From: Dasypus novemcinctus
Taxonomy: Eukaryota; Chordata; Mammalia; Cingulata; Dasypodidae
Direction: 5' to 3'
Length of the DNA: 64,000 nucleotides
Assembly: GCF_030445035.2 (NCBI RefSeq)
Contig: NC_080673.1
Location: 202,180,216 to 202,244,215 of the forward strand
Part shown: positions 46,757-57,970 of the stretch, piece by piece
Position numbering within the stretch: position 1 is the stretch's first letter
How the letters are laid out: every line of letters starts with the position of its first letter
Translations under genes and position numbers: made by a program
The notes under the pieces: generated by a model
The model's input: the letters and a program-made list of their open reading frames with translations, nothing else
Told to the model about the DNA's origin: nothing
The model's database searches: none

Positions 46757-47687
46757 ATATTAGTCAGGGTTCTCTAGGGAAACAGAATCAACAGGAGAAA
46801 TCTGTCAATAGTCTGAGATTTTGCAAGAGTCTCTCACGTGACTGTGGGGATGCACAAGTCCAGGTTCTGCAGGCAGGCTGTACACCAGGGGTCCAATGAA
46901 AGTCCAGTGAAGGTCCTTGATGAGTTTCTGGGAGATGTTGGCTGTCCACAGACGAGCTGGGAAATTCTCTCTGAATACTGAAATCACTTCCTCATTTTTA
47001 AAAATAGATTTATTTATTTATTTATTCTCCCTTCCACTTCTCCTCCCCATCTCTCTGCCCTGCTGTTTTTGCTGTCTATATCCATTCACTGTATGATCTT
47101 CTGTATCTATTTCTCTTGTTGTTCTTCTCATCTTCCTCCTCTAGGATTCACTGGGATTCAATTCTGGGAACCTCTGATGTAGAGAGAGGTTCACTGTCAG
47201 TTGTACCACCTCAGTTCCTGGTTTCTGCTGCACTTCACTTTGACTCTGCCCTTCATCTCTCTTTTTTTTTGTTGCATCATCATCTTGCTGCATGACTCAC
47301 TTGCACGGTCACTGGCTCACTGTGCGGGCACTCGGCTTGTCACACAGGCACTGGCTCACCGCACAGGCACACTTTCTCTTCTTTTCTTCACCAGGAGGCC
47401 CCAGGGCTTGAACCCGGGCCTCCCACATGGTAGGAGGAAGCCCTCTCACTTGAGCCACATCCGCTTCCCCACTTCCCCTTTTAAGGCATTCAATTGATTG
47501 GATAAAGCGTCACTCATTGCTGACAGCAATCTCCCTGAGTGACATTAGTATCAGCTATTTAGGAAGCAAAATCACTGTTGACTAAAGTCCATAAATGCCC
47601 TTGTATTACAATTAGCCCAGTACTTGCTTGACCAAACTACTGGGCACAATTTCCTGGCCACGTTGACACATTAACCTAACTATCACA
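46757..47687 (-). mobile_element. Ancient LTR-like repeat split by a SINE
   Basis: The left end reads 'tattagtcagggttctctag', the right end 'cgttgacacattaacctaac' and 'tatcaca'. The middle includes 'cagcaatctccctgagtgac' and 'gcccagtacttgcttgacca'. In the minus direction this resembles a MaLR-type solo LTR as I recall it. It is cut into two parts by the DAS SINE at 46994-47469 and itself interrupts the L1 body. Class assignment is tentative. Confidence 0.5.
46994..47469 (-). mobile_element. DAS-type SINE, full-length inverted copy
   Basis: The left end is an inverted A-rich tail ('tttatttatttatttattc'). The right end carries inverted tRNA-like promoter text: 'gcttgaacccgggcctccc' (B box) and 'cacttgagccacatccgc' (A box). 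Near-identical flanks CACTTCCTC (46985-46993) and CACTTCCCC (47470-47478) are a likely target-site duplication. Confidence 0.85.
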
Positions 47688-50131
47688 TCCCCATATACTT
47701 GGAAATAGATCAACATCCCACAAGTACCAAAAAGAGTGAAATGATATAAACCGATTCTCTGATTCTATGCAACTGCAAACGTTAAGAACAAAATAAGGAA
47801 AAACTCTACACACGTAGAATTTGAAAACAGGATTCTAGACAATTCATGGAATCATAATGGGAATCAGAAGAATAATATAGTCTTTGCCAATGAAAAGCTC
47901 TCTGATGAGCCCTTCCAAAAAACGGAGCAATTGCCATGTGACTCTGGATGACCACAGAGGAGCCTTCTGAGCAGGAGGGCCATGGGTGGGGAGAGATGGT
48001 GCTTCCCAGCAGGGAACATGAAAAGAGCAAATGCGGTTTTTCAGTCTATTTGTTAGGTCCCTTGGGGAAGCCACATTTTCTCCCTGGGCCTCAGTTTCCT
48101 CAAATGAGACAGTTGAGCTGATTCATCCCCACGTCTCAGGTAATCTGCTTTCTTTTATTTTGTCACCTTAATTTGACTCCATTCCCAGTTCCAATTCTGC
48201 TTAATATCACACCAGTCAAGACACATTCCTCTTCCTCGTGTAAAAACCCGTCAAACCCTTTCATAATATAATGTCAGTTTTCTTTTCTCTTCTATCATTT
48301 CAGACAGATAATGCCTCTTCCCCGCCTCTGCTTCCCCCTCATCTTCCCAAGTTTGCTGCTGAGACAGATGGCCCATTCACCGCGGAGCATGCCTTCCTCT
48401 GTCTGCTCACATTTATCTGCTTCTTTGATTTATGAAAGAAACGGGACAAATTAATCGCCATCCTAGACTGCAGGCCCTCAGTCATTGTCCACTGAGCGGG
48501 CCACCTCTTCTCTCTCCGGGCCTTCCCCGGTGGTTTTCTGTCCCCCAGATGGTCCCCTCCAACCCTTTCTCCACAATGGGTCCAAAACGGTCTTTCCAAA
48601 ACACAACCTCACTCCCTTGCTCGAGGCTCCCCCTGGCCCCCGGGGGTCCACAAGTTCACTGAGCCCATTTCCCTGGGGACACCTGAACATGAGCCTGCTC
48701 TTCCCAGCCTCAGGATTGTGGCAAACTCCAGTTGCTGCTCAGAGGCTTTCAGATTGGTTGTTCTGCACAGCTTTAGAATCAGGCTCTGTCTGGAGGACAC
48801 CACCAGCCATTTGTCTGCAGCCATCAAACCCGTAATCCGGCCTCTCTGCCCTCATCAGTGGGTGTGGCCTAAGTTCTCAGCCTCGTACCCCATTTCCCAA
48901 TTGCAAAAGCTGCCGGGCCTCACTTGCCTCTCCACGCTTCCCCCTCTCTGGAATCATGGCTCCTCTGGTCCCCATTGTGAGATAATTTTTACATTTTCTA
49001 TAAAACAGACTTTCTTATTCTTGGTGGGAGGTTTGCCTGCTGCTCATGGCTCCATCTTCCCCACAAATGCATCTCATTTTTTAACCATGAACTTACTGGC
49101 TACAAAAGTTCAGAGGCAGAAACTATGGGTGTGGATGGAAAAGTGTCCTGTCCACACTCACTGTGATTTCATGACCAAGGTATCATAAAGAGACTTCGGC
49201 TTCAGGTCCCCTAGAAGACACTGAGAGTCTAGATCATTCCATTTCCCTCTGTTGATGATGAGCCCTCGAAAATCATACAACTCTCCCTTCCAGGCTAGTA
49301 AGAGAGCTAAAGTCTCCAGGGCCCAGGGCCAGCCACAGGCCTCTGCAGATCCTCACCTGCTTCTCATCGGCAACACTCAGCATGACACTGCATTCCCACC
49401 CCTCAACAGATGTCCCACCTCCCATCTGTAACTCAACATCCAGTTATGAGTTTTCTTGGAATCCTGCAATTCTCAGACAGGAAGAAGCCTGGGCCCCTTT
49501 GCCTGAACACCCCACCATCTCAGCCATCTCAACGCTGTGCACACTGGGCTGGCCTATCCACGGTGACAGTGAATGGCCTTGCTTCACCAATGAGCTGATT
49601 TTGCACCGTGAATAATGGCCCTGGAAGTCAAAGTGCATGGCACATAAGCAGCGACTGGCTGTATACCCCCACCTCTGAGGACACATCCATTTGCAGTGTG
49701 ACACCCCCGCTCCTCCAAGGGAGGTCGAGTCTAACCCCCCACCCTTGAATCTGGGCTGGCCTCCTGAGCTGTTCTGACCAACAGAAAGCAGCAGAGGGGA
49801 TGCTCTGAGAACCCTGGGCTGTGGCCTTACGAGGCCTGGAAGCTCCTGTTCTCTCCTTTGGAACCCTGGCCTTAGACTGCCTCCTGGACGATGAGAGGCC
49901 ACGGGGAGCACAGGCCACGTGGCGCTGAACAAACCAGCCATCAGACCTGACACAGCATCTTAGACCCCACCCCCAGACCAGGAGGAAACCACCTAACGGT
50001 GCCAGTCCGAATTACTAACTCATCAAAGCATAAGCAGATTCAAAGGTGGTTATTTCGGGTGAGCAAGCTTAAGGGAGGCTTTCCTACCCAGCATTATAAG
50101 ATGAAAACATCTCCCTTCCTCCAAGTAATAA
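47688..50131. other. Intergenic: L1 remnant, L2 pieces, unassigned
   Basis: About 47688-47820 looks like the continuation of the interrupted L1. L2-like text occurs at about 48460-48660 ('ttccaaaacacaacctcactc') and 48820-49110. An old repeat of unresolved class lies at about 49620-49960 ('cccttgaatctgggctggcc'). No gene is supported. Confidence 0.45.
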
Positions 50132-50675
50132 AATGATATGATGATGGTGATGGTGATGGCGGAGGTGGTGGTGATGGTGATGATAGTGATGGTGGTGGAG
50201 GTGGTGATGATGATGGTCGTGGAGGTGATGGTGATGGTGATTATGGTGATGGTGGTGGCGATAGTGATGATAGGGATGGTGGTGGAGGTGGTGGTGATGA
50301 TGATGGTGATGATGGTGATGGCGGTGATGGTGGTGGTGGTGATGGAGGTGGTGGTGATGGAGGTGGTGGTGATGGTGATGGTGGTGGGGGTGGTGGTGAT
50401 GATGATGGTGATGGTGATGATGGTGGTGATGATGATGATGATGGTGATGGTGATGATGGTGGTGGAGGTAGTGGTGATGGTGATGACGGTGGTGGAGGTG
50501 GTGGTGATGGTGGTGGAGATAGTGGTGATGGTGATGATGGTGGTGAAGGTGGTGGTGATGTGATGGTGATGGTGATGGTGATGATGGTGGTGGACGTGGT
50601 GCTGATGATGATGGTGATGGTGATGATGGTGATGGTGGTGATGATGGTGGTGATGATGATGATGGTGGTAGAGTG
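50132..50675. repeat. GAT/GGT trinucleotide microsatellite, about 540 bp
   Basis: A long tract made almost wholly of GAT, GGT, GTG and ATG words on the plus strand with few interruptions (for example GGCGGA near 50158 and ATAGTG near 50185). Because the unit is three bases long, open frames run through on both strands (Met/Val-rich on plus, Ser/Pro/Thr-rich on minus). They are artefacts of the repeat. Confidence 0.92.
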
Positions 50676-50684
50676 GTAGTGAGT

Positions 50685-50890
50685 CACATTAACTGAGTGT
50701 TTCCTTTGTGCCAGGCTCTGAGTTCAAGTGTTTCGCAAATGTAAAGCTCTTGTCATTCTCACAGCAACCTCTGCACATTACAATTATTGTCCCCAATTGC
50801 TAATGAGGAAACTGAGGCAGCAGTTTGTCTCAGTTTGCATAGCTAGCCAGTGGCAGAGCAGGGACCGGAACTCTGGCTCCAGACCCTGCA
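50685..50890 (+). mobile_element. MIR SINE
   Basis: Clear MIR wording directly after the microsatellite: 'aactgagtgtttcctttgtg', 'ccaggctctgagttcaagtg', 'gctaatgaggaaactgaggc' and 'agccagtggcagagcaggg'. Confidence 0.65.
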
Positions 50891-53747
50891 GCTTTTTTCA
50901 TGCTGCTTCTCTCTTATTTTTCAACTTCTGCCCCCACCACCCCATACTCACCCTCTGGGACCCACACAGCGTGTCATGAAGGGAAGAAGTCTCCTTTATG
51001 GAGTATCCACTTCTGCCATCACATGCACTCATTTCCACTGTGCGCCAAATACTCTTTAGAAAACTGAGAACACCAATGCCTAGAACACAGCAGACGAGAC
51101 TTCTGCCATGCTAAAAACACCCTGAGCACATTCTCTCATCGCCCCCACTGCGGCTTGCAGGGTAAGAAGGCAGCGTGGTTCCCATTTTACAGATGAGGCT
51201 GAGAGAACTAAAGAAACTGGACGAGGTCACACCGGGCTTGGAACCCAGCCTGGCTCATCCAGGACCCAGGCTTGACCCAGTTGACCATGCCCCTCCTCCA
51301 ACCTCTTCTCCTCCACAGCTCCTTGGAGATTTGGGGCATTCCTTACATGTGCCTCAAGTCTTCTCCCAACTAATTTCCTTTCTTTGTCCTTCTTCAATCT
51401 TGGCTTCAGCCCTAAGTATTAAAATAAACAGTTGTCAATGTTTATTTTAAAGAGCGGCTTTCAGCTCAGTTGTGCGCTCATTTACTGAATGCTGGGCAGC
51501 TGCCAGGCACAGGGGAAAGACTGGCTCTCAAGAGGCAGATCATCCCAGCTGCCTAAGGGAGCTCCAGGGACAAGTGGCAGCTGGCTTGAAATAATTGGGG
51601 GCAAGGGGTGGGTTAGAAATGGATTGAAAATGTCTTCTTTACTCTCCAACAGGCCCGTACTGCCCCAGGAAGCAGCAACAATCAGCACCGGACAAATCAA
51701 TAGCAGCTCTGGCTCTGACCTCATTTACTCAGAGCTAAGACCGGGGACACTGGTGCCCAGGTACAGGATAGGGAGTTGGGGGACAGACTTGACCTCAAAG
51801 GGTTGGAACCTCAGCTTTGTCAATGACGAGAGGACATTTGGCAAGTGACTCCTCTGCTCCGAGTCTCAGTTTCAGCATCTGCCACGTGGGAGACAAGCCT
51901 GATTTCTTAGCATAGAAATTAAATATGGCAACATGTATGAACAGGCCTTGAAAAAGGCCCAGTTAAATAATTTTACTAAATAATTTTAGTAAACAATTTT
52001 ACTAAACAATATCAAATACTTAGTGGAAACTTGCTATCTGCTGTAAGCTCTTCACCTATTTAACTCACTTAATTCTGTGGCCCTATAAGATAGGGACTGC
52101 TGTTAAGTCCATTTTATTGATGAGGAAAGAGTGGCACAGAAGGATTTAGGCAACTTGCCTCCAGGTGGCAAGTGTCCAGAGAGAATAGCTCCAGGATCCA
52201 TTATCTTAACCAACATTCTATCTTGCCCCTATAAAATAATACTTTGCTAACACAATGTTGAATGGGAAATGCCATTACATATTATGACATAGAGTAAGAT
52301 CTCAATTTTTCAAAAGTCTGGCTAGACTTTTGAAAGTGAACATCATTTAAGTGTTTTGTTTATTTTTATTTTTTTCCAAATTTACTCAAACATTTATACA
52401 TATATATGTTGATTTTTTATTTGCCAGCCCTTGGTCGGCAATGGGAATATATTTTAGTGTATTACATTATCCTAATTTTTCAGACAATATCTGAAAATCT
52501 TCTAGCTCAGCACAGAATAGATGTTCAATAAACATTTAGACTCTTTCCTCCCAATAGCCACAGTGATTTCTACAATACCCAGTGTCCGGCAAGGCATCTG
52601 CAGTAGGTTTCTTTTTGGAGACAACACATCTTTTCTAAAATCTTTTAGACCACAATGGACCCAACAATATCCTCACGACCTGCATCTGTTTCTTTACATT
52701 TGCTCTGAAGCTAAGCCCCCTGACTTTTCTCAGGGATTCCCATTTGATTTCTGTTTTCTCCCGGGGGTGCTGTGCTCATGCCCGAGCACCCCGCAGGTGA
52801 AATCAGGGAGAGCCTGGGGGTCGTGGTGGCCTTTCCAGCTCATCCTGAGGGTGGATGAGGGGTCAGATAAGGCCGACCTCTGCCCTTCACCCCAGCCACG
52901 TGAGCCGCACCTGACCTTCAAAACATCTTCCATCTCCCATGGATGTTACGAGACTCAAACAAGAGAACCCATGAGGAGACACTGCAGCCTGTCAAACCCC
53001 ACCCAGAAACGAGAGGTGGGAAGGACTTTCAGGCACTTCAGCCAGGCAGCCTCTTTTCTTGAGACCCCGCAGTTGGGGAAAGAACAGGAAATTAGGGACA
53101 TGATTTAGGAAATCACGTTCAATGACTCAAGTCCCTATTTAGTTTAGTTTTTTTTTTTTAGCCAAGGGAGTAAAGAGTTTATTAAGAAACAAGGAAAGAG
53201 ATAAGTACACAACCTGAGACATGGATTGTGGGCATGCTAAAGGATGAGTCATGTCCTCTATTTAGTATTATTGTGATGTGAAAAGAAATCAAACAAAACT
53301 GAGTTTCTATGGCTAGATTTCAAAACGAGGCAGGCGGTCTTTTTGGAGATTTCTTATGCACGGCTGGGCCAGATCCCACAAACGGCCAAGGTCTGCAAAG
53401 CCTTAAACTACGGTGGTCATGAAAATCCCAAGCACATCAGAAACAAGCCACGAGACAAGCTAAGATGAATTACCTAGTAATCTGAACAACTGGCGTCCCC
53501 CAGTAGCCACCAACCACAAACAACTTGTCTAATTTTCTTCTTTGCCTTTAAAACCCCTGCCTGGAAATGCCAAGAAGGACAAGATTTGGGTGGCTACCTG
53601 AATCTGTGCTCCCTGAATTGCAATTCTAAGACCCTAAACCAATGCCTTTGTTGCCTCATAGCTTGGTTTGTTATTTCTAGTCTGACACCTATCAGAATAA
53701 TACTTATCAGAGGTTCACTTTATTTTTCAAGTGGCAAGATCCCCCTG
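50891..53747. other. Intergenic, AT-rich in the right half
   Basis: MIR-like fragments lie at about 51170-51260 ('cccattttacagatgaggc') and 52020-52200 ('gaggaaagagtggcacagaa'). An L1-like AT-rich piece lies at about 52240-52480. A T-run precedes a segment at about 53150-53290 that resembles an old retroposed fragment without clear family. No gene is supported. Confidence 0.45.
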
Positions 53748-54160
53748 GTGTGTTGAATTGTGTCCACCCCAAAATTCACCTCCATCTGGAATCTCAGGAC
53801 GTGACCTACTTGGTAGAAAGGTCTTTGCAGATGTAACCAGGTAAGATGGGAGCACATGGGATTAGGACGGCCCTGAGCCAATGTCCCGTGTCCTTATAAG
53901 AGGAGAGGACACACAGACACACAGACAGCTGAGGCAGACGGAAGCGACGCGGAGGCAGAAAGCACCAGGGATGGCCAGCAACGCCCAGACACAGGACGAG
54001 GCCCGCAGGGCTTCTCCCCTGCAGCCTTTGGGGAACATGCGGCCTCCACCTTGGCCTTGGACTTCTGGCCTCCTGAACTGGGAGAGGGTAAATCCCTGCT
54101 CCCTGAAGACTTGTGTGGAGCTTTTTACTTGGAGCTCTTGGAGGCTAAGACGTTCCTACT
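53748..54160 (+). mobile_element. MLT1-like MaLR LTR
   Basis: Best preserved copy of this type: 'tgttgaattgtgtccacccc', 'ggtctttgcagatgtaacc', 'gtgtccttataagaggagag', 'gccttggacttctggcctcc', 'tgaactgggagagggtaaat' and 'ggagctcttggaggctaag'. The order and spacing match the ERVL-MaLR consensus I know. No internal viral genes are seen. Confidence 0.6.
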
Positions 54161-57100
54161 GAGAGTGACAACCACCACCCCAGGCTGTCTGACTATGACA
54201 AAGGACTTCAGCAAGGGCAGAGGTGGGCAAGGGCCTCCCTTTAGGACCATGCTTGGCTGTGAAGATAGCCCCCAGGAGCTGCACCCTGTCCCAAGTAACC
54301 CTCTGAGTCTTCCTTACCTTTACCTCCTGCCAAATGTCTCTAGTACACTACATGGCGGACAAGGGGGCAGAGTCACAAGGCCCGAGCTCCCATCACATGT
54401 GGCTCTGGTTCCAGGGTCCTCCCCTGCCCCTGGGGAGTCCCACTGCATGCTCCGAAGTTCCCTGCAGCTCTTGGGGCACTCAGCTTCCCTGGGGCTTCCC
54501 CGGGGCCCCCCTGAGCCCCCGCTGGGCTCAGAGCCTCTTCCTGCCCCCCCTCTTTACGTCTCCCCCCAGTTTTCCATGGCTCTTCTCTGTTTCCTGGCAC
54601 CTGGGAGGTGCTCCATGAGCATGTGTGAGATGAATGTGTGACTGAACTAATGGAAGGCATGAGAGGTGGACAAGCATCAAGAGAGAAAACACCCAGGGTG
54701 CCAGGCACATCCTCCGCCATGACTGGTGATGCCACTTCCTAGGTCACATGTGAGGGGTCTCACCCTGTCTCCCCAGAAGCCCCCATGGGGGGAGGACATG
54801 CCACTGTCCCCGGGCCTGTGCTGGGTGGAGGGAAAGAGATGGACAAGAGGAAGTCCATGCCTTGAGGAACTGTAGCCTGATGGGAGACAGGCAGGAGCGG
54901 GGAAGCAGGAAAAGGCAGCTGGATGGGGGCTCTCTGTGCAGGGGTCGTGGAAACTGGAAAGTCCTGTGGCATGGGAAGGCGGACAGCTGGGAAGACTTCC
55001 CAGGGAAGGGGAGAGGGCTAACACCTTCCAAGTACCTAAGGGAGGCCAGGCAGCCTGCCTTTATTCTTTTACCCTCTCCAAAGCCCATTTCTCAGAGAAG
55101 AAAACTGAGGCTCAGGGCCAATATCCCACAGCTGGTGAGTCGTGTGGTTTGGTTTGGCCGATTGGAGGCACAAGCAGGAGCCTGGAGGGTGGGAGGAGAG
55201 AAGATTCCAGAATTGTCCTCCAATTCAGGCCCATCCGAGTTAGGTAGCAGCAGAAGCTAGATTCCTCCACCCCAAGCCACAGGTCTGGCCAGTGCCCAGG
55301 GGTCATGGCACCCTCTCCCCACCCTCTGACCCTGAGATTGCAGCAGCTTCTTGCTCTTGCCATCCCTTGTCTGACCCTTACCCACCCATCCCACGGCAAT
55401 TTGCCCTCTTGTTACATGGACTTCAATCACCTGTTTGGAGGTGCCCCTCTTTCCCACCAGGACCCTAACTGGTGAAATGAAGATGCTGAACCACAATGGA
55501 GAACTTACATCCTCTTGGCCCAAATCCTGCCGGTGGGACGGTTTCATTACCAAGCCCACGTTAGGATGCAGCTTTGTCAAGAAGAGCTCATTGTCCTCTG
55601 TCTGCCCAGCCTGGAGATGGGTGCAGGCAGAGGGAATGAGCTGCAGTGATGTAGCAGGGAGGCCACGGAGGAAAAGACCTAAGTAATTGTGAGATTCAGG
55701 GTGCTGCGGGGTACGAGAATGCACCCCCGAGGGGTCGCACCCTTTGTCAGTATCCCAAGCAGCATGTCACAGAACAGGTGCCCAGGCAGTAAGGACCAGG
55801 TACCATGTGCCCAAAACGGTGGGAAAGCGGGGCCTCCGGGAGGCTAGGGGTCTTTCCCCAAATCACGGGGTCAGTGAGAGGCAGGGGCAATGAGACCTGT
55901 CAGGGGCCACGCTCCCCCCGGCCCGCCCCCGGTTGCCCCCCACAGCTGACCACCGCCACTTCCTGCAGGGCGGCCATCCGTCGTGCCTCTGCAGAGGTCC
56001 CCATCGCTCTGCTGAAGCCTTGACCCAGCACAGTGACCTGCCCTCAAGCCTGCTCGTCTCAGAGTCCTGGAGATGCTACACAACACCTCAAGGAACCCCA
56101 GCTGGATCTGTCCATGGGAGCCCAAATAAAATCAGGACTGCTTTGTCTTCCATCCAGCTTTAAAAACTCCCCTGAGGAAGTGTAAGAGTGTTTGGCTCTC
56201 AGCCAGCCTCCAGGGACCCACATCGGGGGGTGACCATCACTGTCTGCAAAGCACCGCATGACAGGGTGCAAACCCAGATGTCAGCCTTAGAGCCTCTTCC
56301 AGCCCTCTTCCCCCCGCCCCCGCTTCCTTAGGGACCTTCCCCTCTGTGCCCATAGGACCTTGTAAATACCTCTGGTGCCACAGTCCCTTCGACTGAATTC
56401 ACAGCTCACCTGTCTCTCTCCCCCACGGGTCTGTACCCCACGAGCAGCGCAGAGCAGGCATTCAGCAAATGTTGGAGAGTGAGCGAATGAGTGGATGATG
56501 GATCAGTGAGCAAGTAAATGAAAGGATGGGTGAGAATGAGTGAGCTAGGAAGCGAGTGAGCAAGAGAGAGTGAACAAGCAAGAGTCCTTTCATGTGGCAC
56601 GTAAGCTTTAGGGGTGGACGAAAATTAGATAAAATCAGGATGCTTTATCCTCCATCCAGCTTTCAGGTGAAGGAACGCTCCTCCTTCTAGAAATGCTCCC
56701 CCTAATAAATGAAGAAGGAATGATGGAGTTTGAACATCTCCATATTAGAGCCACTAATGAGCTCCTGAATCTGGGCATTGAGTAACAGTGGCTGCTGACA
56801 TCACAAAAAAAGGGACTCGGCACCTCCTGGTAGAACATGCTTAGAAAGCAGGGCCTGGCGTGAGAAACTGGGGCTCAGAGAGGTAAGTGACCACAGGTCC
56901 TGTGGCGAGCGAGTGCCAGAACTAGTGGAGGTGTTCAGATCACTCTCATCCCAAGTCACTTGGCTGTTACCCTGCCAGTCAATGCTGGGAGACGAACCTT
57001 CATGAAACAAGAAATAAAAATACAAGGCTGAGAAAAAATGCCACTTTATCTATAAGGTGAACTTTATGGTCCAAATAATAACGGCACAGATAAAATGCCC

Positions 57101-57970
57101 ACAATAAATGGACCAAGGAGATGGTATATATCATAAACACCAGCTCTTCGAGCAGAAAAATTAACCTTCAAAGACAAAGAGTGAGTCGGAAGTCCCCTGT
57201 CCTCCTCCACCTCCATCTTCCATCCCTTCCTTCCTGATCTTCACTCTCGGGCCACCTTTCGCTCCCACCCAGACCCCCTGCAATCCCTGGACCATTTCGG
57301 GGAGGGGGGTGCCTGGGTGAGAGTCCAGCTCCTCCTTCTGCTCTTCTCTGAATCCGAACCCAAACCAAAGCCAAAGTGAGAAACATTTCTGCCTCGGGAA
57401 CTGTTGCACAACAGCGAGCTGATACTGCCTAAGGATCTCCAGCAGCCATTCCCCACACCCCTTTGACCGCAGAACTCAGTTTCCCCAGGGAGACCCTCTA
57501 GAGACAAGGGCTCCGCGCTTCTTTGGGAGATGGCCCCGGAACAAGACTCAAGCTCCGTAGCCATGGCGTCCAACCCCGGCGGCGTTTCCAGCCGCATCAC
57601 CCTGTGTTCGCCCGGCTCTTAATCGCCATCTGACTTTTACCGCCGGCCATCCCTGTCGCTTGTTCCATACCCCACGCTGGCGCCCAGGCAGGGGCACCCC
57701 CAGCGCCCTCCTTCTCTTCCCTTTGCAATGCTTGGGGGCTGGTTCAAATGCTGCCTGCCTTACCATTCCGACGCTCTCCCCGTCGGACCGCCACTTTCTG
57801 GGCTGCTTCAACGCCTGTGCTCCCTGGCATTCTTAGAAGTCAAGTCCCCTTTCTAGTCCGCCTCGATTAAATGGGCGTGGTTCCCCACGACTGTCCGCCC
57901 CGCTGGACAGAGAATGCCTTAGACGTGCTGCGGTGATGGCACTTTTGCATGCCCTGTGCCTGGCCCAGCC
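54161..57970. other. Intergenic, no gene supported
   Basis: MIR-like pieces lie at about 55080-55140 ('agagaagaaaactgaggc') and 56855-56950 ('gaaactggggctcagagagg'). An L2-like tail with 'aatgttggagagtgagcgaatg' is at about 56460-56560. An AAATAAAATCAGGA-type phrase with similar flanks occurs twice (about 56124-56170 and 56627-56670), suggesting an old short duplication. Minus-strand frames at 57240-57810 lack domains. Confidence 0.4.

Noticed and set aside
50138..50687. 141- and 148-codon frames in the GAT/GGT tract
   Set aside because: They arise from a three-base repeat unit without stops; no gene context.
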